Assembly: GCA_030068145.1 (NCBI GenBank)
Contig: JAPJBO010000954.1
Location: forward strand, 1-64,000
Source of the DNA: Diplonema papillatum
Lineage: Eukaryota; Euglenozoa; Diplonemea; Diplonemida; Diplonemidae
Direction: 5' to 3'
DNA: 64,000 bases
Part shown: positions 31,867 to 43,300 of the stretch, one piece after another
Numbering within the stretch: the first letter of the stretch is position 1
How the letters are laid out: the number at the start of each line of letters is the position of its first letter
Notes under the pieces: model-generated
The model's input: only the letters and a program-made list of their open reading frames with translations
Database searches by the model: none
Told to the model about the DNA's origin: nothing
Position numbers and translations under genes: made by a program

Positions 31867-32362
31867 CTACACGGTGAGGTCCAGCCTCAGAAACTGGAGT
31901 TAAAGAGGGTGTGCCCGAGTCACAGCCGGAAATGCCTTCGAACTGGGACTTTTCCAATTTGTTTGAGCACCAAGAAGTTGTTTGAAAAGTTTGTTCCACA
32001 CCGTTGCCTTTTTCGTGCCACCGTTTGGTGGCACGCGGTCCCGTGAGTACAAGGACTGGGAATTTACTGGAAAGCGCGGAGTCGAAAGCGCGGCAAAAGT
32101 GACCCTTCTGGAGTCACGTAGCGAAACGCTACGTGACTCCAGAAGGCTGGCATAGTGTGAGAAGCGGGTGGACCACAACCTAAACGCGTGTAAATCCCCA
32201 CCCGAAAAGCGGGTGTGGCCCCCGCTTTTTAGAGTTCAAGTTCGCTTGAAATTCCGGGGTTTTAGGGTCTCCGTGTATGACCGTTCATGAACGGGTTCTC
32301 TTCGAGCAAAGCAAGGGCAATATTTTTAACTCCACAGCTCCTGAGGCTGGACTTCGCCGTGT
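31867..32362. mobile_element. Miniature inverted-repeat element M1, copy 2, with insertions
   Basis: The left end reads CTACACGGTGAGGTCCAGCC and the right end ends GAGGCTGGACTTCGCCGTGT, with inner GGAGTTAAAGAGGGTGTGCC and CACCCGAAAAGCGGGTGTGG. Compared with the 181-bp copy at 41465, about 240 bases are added at 31925-32160, including a 20-bp-arm hairpin near 32105-32148 (CTTCTGGAGTCACGTAGCG). A family 5 repeat is added at 32228-32315. Confidence 0.65.
32228..32315 (+). repeat. Family 5 dispersed repeat, inserted in an M1 element
   Basis: Contains GTTCAAGTTCGCTTGAAATT, GGGGTTTTAGGGTCTCCGTG and AACGGGTTCTCTTCGAGCAA. It interrupts the right part of the M1 copy, which shows that this family moves. 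Confidence 0.65.
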
Positions 32363-32512
32363 TGTCCCAGTCCTGGGGTCTTTTTTGTGAATACTCTTCC
32401 TTTCGCCCACAACGTTGTTTTTTTGTTTCTTTCTCACCAGCGTTCGAGCCCCGTGCCAGCACCGAAGATAGCGAAGCAAGAGAGCGTGGGGCTGCCTTGT
32501 GCTTGTTTCGAA

Positions 32513-32735
32513 GAAGGGTGGATTGCAAGAACGTGCTTGGAATGGGTATGTGCTCAACGCCGCACTGGTCCCGTCCGCGCCGTGTTTCGGTCCTTTAAGC
32601 CACGGACACATAAGGCGGACCATCATCAGCGTGGAACCTGAGTGTCTGCAGACAGGACTGCGGTGTGAGTTTGTCAGGCGGCTGTTCGTAGCTCGTCACA
32701 GCCAGGACCACCGGTGCTACTAGAGCTCAGGCGAA
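32513..32735 (+). repeat. Family 1 dispersed repeat
   Basis: Runs from GGATTGCAAGAACGTGCTTG through AAGCCACGGACACATAAGGC to CTGTTCGTAGCTCGTCACAG. Very close to 48341-48540. Confidence 0.7.
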
Positions 32736-32744
32736 TCCGTCAGT

Positions 32745-33010
32745 GCGTCACTTGTTTCGAAGAAGGGTGGAGGGGGAGAAATGTGAAAAACGGGTTTTGA
32801 AACGATGCAACTACAAAGTCGGTGTTTTACGCTTCCGCCCACCACTGAATTCAGAGTTGCCTCTGTATCGTGTGAGCTGCGGCACATTTACCTCCTTTGA
32901 GATTTCGCAAGTTTCTCCAAAGCAGGTGCTTTTTGTTTGTGCGTATGTGCTATCACCTGTTTTGGTAATTTCCACAGTACGCTGCCAACCGTCACTTTTT
33001 GATAATGACA
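32745..33010 (+). repeat. Family 3 followed directly by family 4
   Basis: Family 3 block (TTTCGAAGAAGGGTGGAGGG, ACTACAAAGTCGGTGTTTTA, CAAAGCAGGTGCTTTTTG) runs straight into family 4 (CACCTGTTTTGGTAA, CAGTACGCTGCCAACC). The same order occurs at 47770-48070 and 48965-49250, so 3 plus 4 is one composite unit of about 280 bp. Confidence 0.65.
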
Positions 33011-34319
33011 CACATGAAGAAGAAGAAGAAAAAAGAAAAAGAAAAAGAAAAAGGCCGCCCCTGGTCCAGGAACGTGACGGTCAACCACACAGTTTGCAAA
33101 GCTTGAGTCGGAGGCAGCACAGTGCTACAACCCCGTCCGCTCTGCCCTGCGGCTGACCGTCTCGACGAGCGCGAGCGCCAAGCCCCAAGGTGCGCCACGC
33201 CTTGATGCACTAGTTTGGGAAATCGGTAGCCACTTGACCCGTAGGCCCGTGGCTCTGCAGTACCGCCGAACACGTGAAGCTTGGCTCCCGTGTAGCAGGC
33301 TTTCCCTGGTACCTTTGATACTGACACACATGAAAAAGACAAAAGGGCTTCTGGCCGAACAACGAGTTCAGCCGGCGTCGGGAATGGAGAAGGCCGAAGA
33401 AGCAACAGGATATGGATCGCAGTCATTTGACATGTGCGCCAAGGAACCTGACACGTGCACTAGTACACTTCCACACACACAGTCCTAGTGGATGTATACA
33501 TACACCCAGCTACGTAGTATCCTCTACGGGTGTAGCACACAGTGCTAGTGGATGCATCCACCACAGCGTAGTAAGGTCATGGGTCCGCTGCTAGTAGCAC
33601 TCCGCGTAGTAGCAGTACTCCGCTGCCGGCTATAGGATGGTATGTGGGTGTCTACCACACACACAGTCCTAGTGGATGTATACATACACCCAGCTACGTA
33701 GTACTCTCTACGGGTGTACCACACAGTGGTTGTCGTTCGGGCCACTAGTCGCACCTGTCCGTACGTGTCAAACAACACACGGCTGCTTGACTAATGGAAA
33801 AGCACGGCTGGTGCCCGGTTACCCGCCACGATAGCCCACACATACACTGCCGCTAAAAAGCTGGTGCAGCGCAAAGCGTTTCGCCTTGTAATATTTCATC
33901 AAGCATCGCATTTTCATCATCATTGATCTTCTTGTTTTAGTAGTGGGAGTCGTTTGAACGTCATTTATGCAGCACCAATCTGAGACGACAGACTGCACAT
34001 GTAGAAGTTGTAGTAGCTAGTTCGGGAGCAAGTCTGGAAGAAGAACGAAGGGCAGTCTTTTTTTTTTGGCAAAACAAACAGGGAATATTCGAATCCCCAA
34101 AATTCGGGAAAATCATGGTTAAAGAGTCTGTAGCATGGCCGGAAAGATTTTTTTTTCCACGTTGAGCGAGGTTTCATTAATGGCCTGTAAGCCTGGTATG
34201 CGACCTTCGTGGGCGTGTTGCTGCTTCGCCACTTTGTTGTAGACCCCACTTGTGGGTCTTGCGGGTCCTTTAGCCTCCGCGACACTGGCCTTGCGGGAAA
34301 AAAGTTTTCACCAGAAACT
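33011..34319. other. No gene seen; one 73-bp direct repeat pair
   Basis: 33473-33545 and 33655-33727 are near-identical (CACACAGTCCTAGTGGATGT, CCCAGCTACGTAGTA). A GAAAAAGAA run lies at 33015-33052. Open frames carry no recognisable protein. Confidence 0.5.
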
Positions 34320-34470
34320 CGCGTGGTTAAAAAACCTTTTTTTCGTTGACCGCACTACCCTGAGCCCAAATCCTGGACGTGGTTTCAGGTGGCAAATTTG
34401 GCAAATGATCATGATCAGAAGGTCCTACTTGGGCGGTTCAGTTTCCTCACACATTGGTTGTGGCTAAAAA
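34320..34470 (+). repeat. Family 6 dispersed repeat
   Basis: Shares GACCGCACTACCCTGAGCCC, GTGGTTTCAGGTGGCAAATT and TGATCATGATCAGAAGGTCC with the array at 41820-42430. Confidence 0.75.
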
Positions 34471-35540
34471 AATATGCCTTCTCTCTTTCGCTTTCCTTTC
34501 AAAGACTGTTGCGTTGACGCATCCACACATGTAAACTGTGACAGTGACATGAATCTTCAGTTTGGTGTTAGTTCGCTCAATGCTCAGGCTTACATTTTTG
34601 GAACACATTGCAATGTCTCGAAAAAATATTTCTTTTTAACCATGCAGGATATTCCCTGAAAACAAACTACGAAGAGTGAGCCAAAGCAGCTGTTTGGGCA
34701 GCTGGGGAGGGCAGTGACGCGTCGGCAGTGCACTCCAGGATGGGGCTGCCGCTGTGATCATCGATGGCCAAGCGAGTGACGGGGATAGTGTGCAGTTCTA
34801 CGAACAAGCTTGAATATGGCTAGCCGGTGCTGCCAAGACAAGCCAATGTACCCGCAGCACGTTTGCCTTGCGCAGTTGCCGTGCAGCCTGCGCGGTCTAC
34901 CGTTTCCGCTTCTTCTTCGGCATCCGATCCCAGTCATCCCGCGATTGCTGCCTTCACGCGTGACCCTGTTGAAAGGCTTTCGTTTTATTTTGTTCGAGTT
35001 AAAGTTCGCGTTTTTCAGAGTGAAAGTCTTCCTTTCCTTTTCCTCGTGATTCGACAGAGCAATACTTCACAACCGAGAAAGGATGGTGAGTCACGCCGAC
35101 GTGTTGGGACAGCAGCTGTAAAATCTTCTGTCTTTGTTTCTGGGTTTTCTTCCATAGACCCGAGGGATAAGATAGGACTTTTTTTAAGTACTCTATCCGC
35201 TACCCAACTGTTTTTGTGCAGCGTGGCAGTGCAGAGGAGTAGGTGCACTGGAGCAGTGCAGTGAAGGGCACCGCATGCAGTTAAGTGTACGGTACAGGCC
35301 TGGGCTCGGGAAAATTCCTCCACGACCGAACGCTTTGCCGTAGAACGGTATTGGAAACCTAGCCCTTTGCAATCGGGGCGACTGTTATTCGCGTCGAAAA
35401 AAAAAGAGCTCGTTACTCGCACAACCGCGGCTGATACGAAACTAATGATGATGGGAAGAGAGAGTTGTTTTCGTTGAACGCAGTGCCTGATCGTTGTTAC
35501 GTGAAGCTGGATTCAGGACGCAAGCGAAAACGCCACGGCT
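34471..35540. other. No gene seen
   Basis: A 145-codon plus-strand open frame (34827-35264) has no recognisable domain. No repeats of the named families were found. Confidence 0.4.
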
Positions 35541-35770
35541 TGCGGCGACGAGCTCCTCATTTCCTCCAACATTTCATGTTTGGTGAAAAATAAGACGCGT
35601 CACTGGCTAACCACGGGTGAAACCGGAAAATGATGAGGGGAGGGAATTGTTTTTCGTTGAACGCTTTGCCCTGTACGTTTGTTTCTTGGTACAGGGCGCA
35701 AGGAAACGCCGTGGATGGCCTGTGACGCGTTCTTATTTCTTCCAGCATTGCATGTTTCATAGTTACGAAA
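35540..35770 (+). repeat. Two diverged units of a dispersed repeat
   Basis: Units share ATTTCCTCCAACATTTCATG / ATTTCTTCCAGCATTGCATG and GATGAGGGGAGGGAATTGTT-type sequence. Related to 4770-4885 in the SPT5 intron and, weakly, to 42480-42580. Confidence 0.5.
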
Positions 35771-35979
35771 GATTCTTCAAGATATGTAAAATTGAGCGGC
35801 CGGAAAAAATCTTCTTCTTTTCACTTTCGAAAATAGAAAGACTTTTTCTTTTGTAAAATATAGCCTATTTTTTGGTGACTGCATAGATGTGAAAGAAAGC
35901 TCATGAAATGATAAATCGAGGTATAAAGTGAGCAGCAAAACTTACGCTATTTGTGCGCCGATGGTGCTAGGATGTCAGT

Positions 35980-36310
35980 ACTTGTAATACGCCTGAGCGT
36001 TTTCAGACATGTCGGCGACAGGCTTGTCTTCGTCTTCTTTGTCAGTTGGCACGTCGTAGGTCCGGGCTCGAAGTCGCTCTCTTCGTCCTCTTCTGCTTCT
36101 TCTACCTCACTTGCAGTGGACGTCTCTTAAGAAGAGTCGCATCTTGGTCTCTTTGGCATGCTTGTCTTTCATAATAAGCAAGGTGCCTGGCAGGTTTTGG
36201 TCTTCTGCAGATGCGTGGATACAGCGACTGGTTACAATGCTCTCGAACTGCGCGCGATGTCCGTACCGTAGTCCGCGTGCACAAGCTTGGTCTAGAAAAC
36301 AGACGGCAAA
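35980..36310 (-). other. Possible terminal exons of an unrecognised gene
   Basis: On the minus strand an acceptor-like TTTTCTAG at about 36293 is followed by an open stretch (FESIVTSRCIHASAEDQNL, then LLIMKDKHAKETKMRLFL) that ends at a donor-like CAAGTGAGG near 36110. Further on, an acidic stretch and DVPTDKEDEDKPVADMSENA end at a stop near 35977, in a different frame. This looks like decayed or mis-assembled coding sequence, or real exons with an unseen junction. No family recognised. Confidence 0.25.
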
Positions 36311-36584
36311 TCTTACATAAAAAAAGTCTTTTTTCCCCCCGAAAAATTGTCCTCTTCTTCTGAAAGAGAAAAAAAGAACTATGATGTTTGGTAAAGAAAA
36401 ATGTGAAAACGGGTATTTGCCCAAAGGCTTTTCGTGTTATTCTGCAGATGCTTTGAGCTATATTTGTGTCTAGGTTTTCGTTCGTCTTCTTAACAATGGT
36501 TAAGTGCGCAAATGGTGTCAGCCGAAGCTGGGAAGATCCGAGCTGCAGGTCGGACACCGCGCCTCCAGAGTGAAGACGCGTCGA

Positions 36585-36805
36585 AAAATACTCGAGGAGC
36601 TGCCTTGTGCTTACTTCGAAGGAGGCTAGAGGGGGAGAAACAATACAACTACAAAGTGGGTCTTTTTTGTTAAACGCTTACGCCCGCCACTGAACCCAGA
36701 TTCACCTGTGTTTCGTGTGGGCTACAGCACATTTACCTCCTTTGATCTTTTGCAGCTGGCAGCCTCTTCAAGTATTTTCTACAAAGCAGGTGCTTATACA
36801 AAAAA
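36585..36805 (+). repeat. Family 3 dispersed repeat
   Basis: Contains CTGCCTTGTGCTTACTTCGA, GGCTAGAGGGGGAGAAACAA, CAGATTCACCTGTGTTTCGT and CAAAGCAGGTGCTTATACAA. A repeat of the 15370 type (36420-36480) lies just before it. Confidence 0.7.
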
Positions 36806-36980
36806 AAAAAGGGCGGGTCAAATGTTTTGCTGCATTGGATAGATGCGTCGAGACAAGATTATAACTTTAGCGTTTTTATCATTTCGGACAACGCAGCGTA
36901 TCTGGCTGGCGGGCAGCGACGCTACCCCGTTTTGCGAGGACGATTGCACCGGGGAAAGCCTGCTACGCGGGAGTAAGGTC

Positions 36981-37380
36981 TGGGCCTGGGTCAAGTGGTA
37001 CTACAGGTTTCCCAGACCAAAGCATCGAGGTGTGGCGAACCTTGGGGCTTCAGGCTTACGCTGAACCAGAGCCTGCAGGGATGTCCGGCGGGCCTGGGGG
37101 TCAAGTGGTACTACAGGTTCCCAGACCATGTGGCGAACCTTGGAGCTTCAGGCTTGCGCTGAACAAGAGCCTGCAGGGATGTCCGGCGGGCCTGGGGGTC
37201 AAGTGGTACTACAGGGTTCCCAGACCAAAGCATCGAGGTGTGGCGAACCTTGGGCTTCAGGCTTGCGCTGAACAAGAGCCTGCAGGGATGTCCGGCGGGC
37301 CTGGGGGTCAAGTGGTACTACAGGTTCCCAGACCATGTGGCGAACCTTGGAGCTTCAGGCTTGCGCTGAAAACGAGCCCG
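36981..37380. repeat. Tandem array alternating 110- and 98-bp units
   Basis: Units start at TCAAGTGGTACTACAG (36991, 37101, 37199, 37308). Long and short units differ by a 12-bp AAAGCATCGAGG insert, so the higher-order period is about 207 bp. Open frames through it are repeat artefacts. Confidence 0.85.
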
Positions 37381-38625
37381 TAGGGACGGCACTGTGATCG
37401 CTTCGACTCGCGAGCTTTGCGTTTTGCCGGCCGAGCGCTCCGAACGACAGCAAGTGCCAAAGTTGCTGTCGTTAGGGTTCTCTCGTCGCTGGGAAACAGA
37501 CAAAGCAACTCATAAACCCTTTCGTTTTCTTCTTTTCAGCTTTTTTTCTGCATTTCGAAGTTCAAGAGGTCTTTCAGACAAATGAAAAAAAAACGCAGCG
37601 CCCCGCCCCCCACGGAATTCTGTGGGGCTCGTGCACTTTGTTCTTTTTCCGAGCAGGCGCCGGGTAAACGGGGGTGGGGTCGCGCAGTGGTACCGTAAAA
37701 TTGATACCAGCCGACAGTAGCGGGTGGAAGACTGGGTCTCTCACATGGGAGGTGTCAAGAACTGGTCGTGCAAGTGTGTGTGGGACTTTGAAGCTTGGAG
37801 GGGGCGCTGCTCCCCTCGAGGTTCCTGGCTCATGCCAAAGCGCCGCCGCCCGGGTTCAGGGGTTGCGGCATCAGGCGTGGGCCAGGGCCAGGGAGGCTGT
37901 TCGGAGGGGTCACCCACCGTTCGTCAAGAACTGGTCGTGCAAGTGTGGTCCTTTTTAAGATGGATTGTGTCTGCGCTCTCTCTCCCTCTTAAGGTTGCCG
38001 CCCGAGGGAACCGGCTGTGAGCCGAAACTCGACGCCGGTCTCTCCTGCACCAGGAGAGAACTTCGCGGCGGATCACAAAGCACCCGCCCTGCACGAGGCA
38101 CGCGCCCAACTCCCTCCATGTTTGCACCTTCCTCGGATGCTACGGTCAGGAAGGGGCTTCAATGTAGCTAGGAAAAACACGTTCCCCCTTCCCCGCGTTC
38201 TGCGTGTGAGGCTACCACCGGGCAACTGCCGCAGGTACGTCCTTCGCCCTTGGCTCACTTTCGGGAGGTGTCGCTGCTCACCTACCAGTGTGTTCCTGGT
38301 TTGTTGCCCTAGAACTGGTCGTGCTAGTGTATTCGACGCGAGGTTCTATCGAACAACAGTTTGTAAATCGACGCTCACACGGCTGTGTTCGCTCTTGCCT
38401 GTATGCACAACCAGCAACCCCCACTTGTTGCGGTGCTTCCGACAATCCCGCGTAGGCGTACAGATTTTGTGCTGCCTTCTATTCTTTTTTGTGTTGTCGG
38501 CGATGAACGCTCGTCTGTTGTCGGGTGGACCTTTCGTTTGGTTGTGGTATTTCTTTTTTCTTCTTTTTTGCTTTTGTAAGATATACTCGATGATAGCCGC
38601 CACTTGCAGTCGGCGGCTGTGAAAC
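37381..38625. other. No gene seen
   Basis: A short block, AAGAACTGGTCGTGCAAGTG, occurs at 37758 and 37925, with a diverged third near 38311. A 201-codon plus-strand open frame (38017-38622) has a hydrophobic tail but no recognisable domain or splice support. Confidence 0.4.
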
Positions 38626-38806
38626 ATTCTTGACAGCAAACTGTCAGACCTCTCAGAGGTTTTTTTTTTGTGTTACCGTCGATCCCGAAGGACGATCAGT
38701 TTGGTGTCTTGCGACCTTTGTTTGTTTGGCAAGGAGTTTTGGTGACGTGCTTCAGTTAGAGAAAGAAAATAAGAAATTGAGGTGCCAAATCAGTTTGCTC
38801 GCTCTC

Positions 38807-40660
38807 TTACCGGGTGCTCAATTCACTTCTCAGCCAGTTTGCCCACTCTGCGGCTTTGTCTTCCGACTCTTGCACTCGTATCCGCTCGCAAACACTCTTC
38901 ATTACAGCTTTGTTGCACCGCGAGAATTCGATCAGCACTTCATTTAGCTTCGGCTCTCTGCCGAAGAGGGATTCGAGCCCAGCGGGTTCTGAATAGCTCT
39001 GGAGGTGTGCCGCGTCGTTGGCAGTCAGGACGTGTCCTGCATTTCCGGGCTGCTGGCATCCTGGCACCGTGCACTGTCGCCTCGTGTGTCGTGGCATGAT
39101 CGCCCGCCGCACTAGAGCCTGCAGTATATCGGTGGCGCCGTGCCATTTTCGTAGACCGGCAAGGGTGCGCGGGTTAAGCAGTGCGGCCGGGGTTCCATCC
39201 TGCAGTAGCCGCCGTCGCAGGCCCGTGTCCCGTATGTGATCTCGCGTCTTCCTTACGAAACGCCCCGGTTCGTCCATCTGTACGTACTCTTCTTCTTCGT
39301 GCGCGCATACGTGCGTGATCCCGGCTGCGTGGTAGCTCCATTCAAGGTCATACCGGCTACGCGTCCTGTAGGCGGCTGTGGCGGCTGCATCGGCGGCGTT
39401 GATGGCTTCATTCCGTGCATGTCCCTTCGCCCACGTGATTGCCGGGGCACCTTTCAGAACGGTTGCCAGCGGGTCTCCTCTTCTCTCGCTCGTTGCCCTC
39501 GAGATGGCGCTCTTACTGTCGCACCACCAGTTGCGGGGTTGCGGTGACGAGGTGTTCGAGATTGCCGTTGCTACAAGTGCAATCGCACACAGCTCAGCCT
39601 GTGTGCTCGAGGCTATCTTCCCGACTATCTTGGCTCCGTATGCCTTGCCGTTCAGGTAGACGCCCACTGCACCAGCCTGCGCTTCTTCTCGGAAACTACC
39701 GTCTGTTGCTATCTCGACAGCCTGCCCCGAAGCTCTCCGCAGTTCGCACTCCAGGTCGGCAAGGATCTTCGGTTTGGCTCCCGTCCGGACGGGTCGTAGA
39801 CGGAAGTCGCTCGCTGGGAGATGCTGGCTGCGGTCTTGCGGCCTCGCTGCTATGTGAGCCCGTGTTCTCTGCGCGTCACAGTAGTCCGTTAGCCTTGTCA
39901 GGCGGAAACCAAATGCGCTGGCCGCGTAGTCTCGCACTCCCTTGCTGTTTCTATGTGTGGGTACCAGAGAGTTGTAGGCCACGCTCAGCTTCCAGTGGTC
40001 GGGTCGGAAGCATCGAGACAGAACGTGCGCAGACAGGGTGGGTAAAGCGTGGCTTCGGTACAGATCGGCCTTTCTCCTTGTCGACTGAAAATAGGACTGC
40101 CGGACGAGTGCGCATGCACGGCTGAAGCGTTCGATCTTTCCGTCATTTCGCTTGCACGCCGTGGTTGTCTTTTCCGCGTGTAGGCAACCTCCGAGTAGTC
40201 GCGCCTGGGAAGACGCTGTGGTGAGGCCCAGTCCGGGTACTTGCAGGCTTCGTCGTTGTCGCGCAACTATCTTGAACTTTGCTTTTGCCATGCGAAACCT
40301 CTTCTCTCGGAGCCATTCGTTGAGGCGTTGAACGTGCTGTGCTATTTGCGACCATTTTAGGAGGACGGTGAGGTCGTCAACGTAGGCCTTGCAGTACGAG
40401 GTGGTGATTTTAGGGGGCGTCGCCGTGTATAGGAGGTAGAGCACGACGCTAAGTGGCGATCCTTGCAGCAGGCCCTGTTGGGGGAGCATAGCGGGAGTGA
40501 AGCCTTCGTGTGTCGTCAGCGTGAAGAACTGTGACCGGATGACTGGTTCCAGCGTATTGGCCCACTTTTCACCCAGGGTGCGCTTGATGACTGCAAGAAG
40601 TTGGGCGTGCGGAACCGAATCGTAAGCTGCCTCGATATCCGCTATGACCACGGCATGGTC
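38807..40660 (-). mobile_element. 5'-truncated LINE with reverse transcriptase and RNase H, copy 1
   Basis: An uninterrupted frame of at least 614 aa (40651-38807). It opens inside the reverse transcriptase at motif A (VIADIEAAYDSVP), then LLQGSPLS and YVDD (residues 90-93). RNase H follows with D317 (ATDGSF), E353 (STQAELC), D378 (WWCDSKSAI) and D421 (AINAADAAA), all four catalytic positions. A CxxxxC...H knuckle-like segment (CTVPGCQQPGNAGH) and a conserved tail ending ELSTR come last. The 5' side stops at a T-run (40660-40675, an A-run on the element strand). APE endonuclease and ORF1 are absent, so it cannot move alone. RNase H places it near I/Tad-like LINE groups rather than with the OTU element. 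Confidence 0.85.
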
Positions 40661-40675
40661 GTTTTTTTTTTTTTT

Positions 40676-41464
40676 CCCCCTTGTGGCAGGCTTGCACTAC
40701 CGGCAGGAGTTGCTTGGGACTTTTTTTTCTTTTCTTTTTCCTCCACCGCGCGAATAGTGCGCGATGCGTTCGTTTTAAGCATACATGCGAAGGCAGCCTT
40801 TTCCCCTTCATTCTGTCACCGGTAATCCTCCTTTTTTTTACGCAGTCACAATAAAGCAGCCAGGTATCACAGCCAGGACCACCCGTGCTACTAGAGCACA
40901 GGCGAATCCGTCACGGGGAGAAGGACCCTACAACCGTGTCTGAGCAATCAGTTAAAAAACAAAAAGGTGGGGGGGTGGGGGGGGGGCGCGCGGCCAAGAT
41001 GGCAAGGAAAGGGACACGTTTCCGTAAGTCGAGACGCTTACTTGCTACAAGAAACGGCGTTTTCTGCAGCGGGGAAAACGGCTGCTGCAGGGGCGCCTGA
41101 AAGTAGCCCCATGCGCGGAGTAGCAACTGCGCGCTCCTTCGTAGTGGAGGCCACCAAGAAAACTTACGTATGGTTGAAACCGTAGTGGTGTCACCTGAGC
41201 CGGGTCTCAGGACCGCCCACGTGATAAAGCCGTCGAGCACTGGGAACTCTTATTTAAGTACACGGACCACACGGATCAGCATGCACTCAGCCGTCGAGTA
41301 GCGGCTGCTGGGCTTATCCCGGGTGGCGCTCTTTGAATCATACGTCCATCGTTTGGTCTCTTCTGAGACGGCCACACCGTCCCACGAACTGCCGCTGTTG
41401 TCCACGACCGTGTTCGCGCTCATGTTCGGCCCGTTCGTGTACCCTTTACTTGCCATTCGTAGTC
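40676..41464. other. No gene seen; family 1 fragment
   Basis: 40865-40950 matches the end of family 1 (CACAGCCAGGACCACCCGTG, GCACAGGCGAATCCGTCACG). A G-run lies at 40970-40987. Nothing else. Confidence 0.5.
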
Positions 41465-41645
41465 CTACACGGTGAGGTCCAGCCTCAGAAGCTGGAGTTA
41501 CAGAGGGTGTGCCCGAGTCGCACCCCAAAGCGGGTGTGCTACAACCAAAAACGCGTGTAAATCCACACCCGAAAAGAGGGTGTGGCCCCCGCTTTTTAAA
41601 CTCCAGCTTTATCTCCAGCCCCTGAGGCTGGACCCCAACGTGTAG
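41465..41645. mobile_element. Miniature inverted-repeat element M1, copy 3 (most complete)
   Basis: 181 bp. The left end CTACACGGTGAGGTCCAGCC pairs with the right end GGCTGGACCCCAACGTGTAG. Inner GCTGGAGTTA pairs with AACTCCAGC. The core has GGGTGTG repeats able to fold. Confidence 0.7.
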
Positions 41646-41819
41646 CGGGGGGAACAGTGTTTTCGGGGGTGGGGGGAGACGGAGGCCAGGTCGCGCTTCG
41701 CTATCTTCATTTCCTCTCAAGGGGTTTCCCGGCAACCCTTTAGAGGCAGACACCCGTTTGAGCTCGGAAAAAACCGTGAGTAAACCGCGAGAGTAGGAGA
41801 AAGCAGAAAGGGAAACTAG

Positions 41820-42430
41820 AGTTTTCCCTGAGCCCAAATCCTGGCCGTGGTTTCAGGTGGCAAATTTGCAAATGATCATGATCAGAAGGTCCCACTCGGG
41901 GTTCAGTTTCCTCACACATTGCATGTGGTTAAAAACCGTACACCGCGAGAGTAGGAGAAAGCAGAAAGGGAGACTAGAGTTTTCCCTGAGCCCAAGTCCT
42001 GGCCGTGGTTTCAGGTGGCAAATTTGCAAATGATCATGATCAGAAGGTCCCACTCGGGGTTCAGTTTCCTCACACATTGCATGTGGTTAAAAACCGTACA
42101 CCGCGAGAGTAGGAGAAAGCAGAAAGGGAAACTAGAGTTTTCCCTGAGCCCAAGTCCTGGCCGTGGTTTCAGGTGGCAAATTTGCAAATGATCATGATCA
42201 GAAGGTCCTACTCGCGGTTCAGTTTCCTCACACATTGCATGTGGTTAAAAACCGTACACCGCGAGAGTAGGAGAAAGTAGAAAAGGGAAACTAGAGTTTT
42301 CGTTGACCGCACTACCCTGAGCCCAAATCCTGGACGTGGTTTCAGGTGGCAAATTTGGCAAATGATCATGATCAGAAGGTCCTACTTGGGCGGTTCAGTT
42401 TCCTCACACATTGCATGTGGCTAAAAAAAA
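41820..42430 (+). repeat. Family 6 tandem array, 158-bp period
   Basis: Four units start near 41822, 41980, 42138 and 42296, each with CCTGAGCCCAA, GTGGTTTCAGGTGGCAAATT and CACATTGCATGTGG. The last unit is closest to the single copy at 34320. Confidence 0.85.
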
Positions 42431-43014
42431 TAAAGGCACATCACTCGCACAATCTCGGGCGGTACAAAACTGATGACGCAGAGTGTTGTCTCCGGAGAAT
42501 GCTGTGCCTGATCGTTACTACGTTGAGTTAGATTCAGGCCGCAAGTGGAAACGTCACTGCCCGCGTCATGTTTGGACCAAATTGGCTGAAGGAAAAAGAA
42601 ACAGCACCTGCTACGGTCTCATGCGCAAACTAAAATAAAGGACTTAGAACGACGAAATCAGGGTTGATCTCTAGCCTTCTTGCCTTTTGTTTGGCCCAGA
42701 ACTAGTAGACTTTTTCTTCCTTTGCAGCGATCCCCCCCTCCCCCCCAATAGTGAACGAATAAAGAGTCTTAGAGAAAGGAAAAGGAACATTTCCAGAGTT
42801 GGAGCCTGCACTGCTGAACGAAGTAACGACAATCAGCATCAGCTGACCAAAGGCGATGAAAATGATGAGACAAAAATTTCTTGTTCTTCGCGTGTACTGG
42901 GTACAAACCTCTCTGGGGGGGTTTCCTGTATTAGCAATTTTTCATTGGCTTCGTTTTCTCTTTTGTGTGCAACCGTTGCTACGGAAATGTTCCCGTCAGT
43001 ACAAATGTACTCTT
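42431..43014. other. No gene seen
   Basis: Diverged 35540-type sequence near 42480-42580; 42890-43014 resembles 21575-21745 (GGGTACAAACCTCTCTGGGG). No coding sequence supported. Confidence 0.4.
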
Positions 43015-43300
43015 GAAGAATACTCGACGTAGCTGCTTCGACTCCGAATGGAAAGGAGGAAATATAGAGGTAAAGGCAAACAAACAATACCATCACGATC
43101 TGATTTGTTCTTCGCTTGCACCACCGTGTGTTGGTTTCTCACTCAGGACTTTGACCTGTTTATGAGTGTCTTGTCGTGTAGGGTCCAATGACCTCACGTC
43201 CGCTAACACGTGGTTCGGTAGCTACAGCACTTGGGATCCCTTCGGTTCTTTGTCTGCAGCTTTTGTCGAGCATTTCGTTCCAAGCTGGCGCTTGTGTAAA
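43015..43300 (+). repeat. Family 2 dispersed repeat
   Basis: Contains ATACTCGACGTAGCTGCTTC, a GGAGGAAATATAGAGGTAAA block, ACACGTGGTTCGGTAGCTAC and CCAAGCTGGCGCTTGTGTAA. Confidence 0.7.

Noticed and set aside
38017-38622. 201-codon plus-strand frame with a hydrophobic end
   Set aside because: T-rich low-complexity end explains the hydrophobic stretch; no family, no conserved motif.
41820-42430. CRISPR-like regular array
   Set aside because: The repeats are 158-bp contiguous units without short conserved repeats and variable spacers, in a eukaryotic context.
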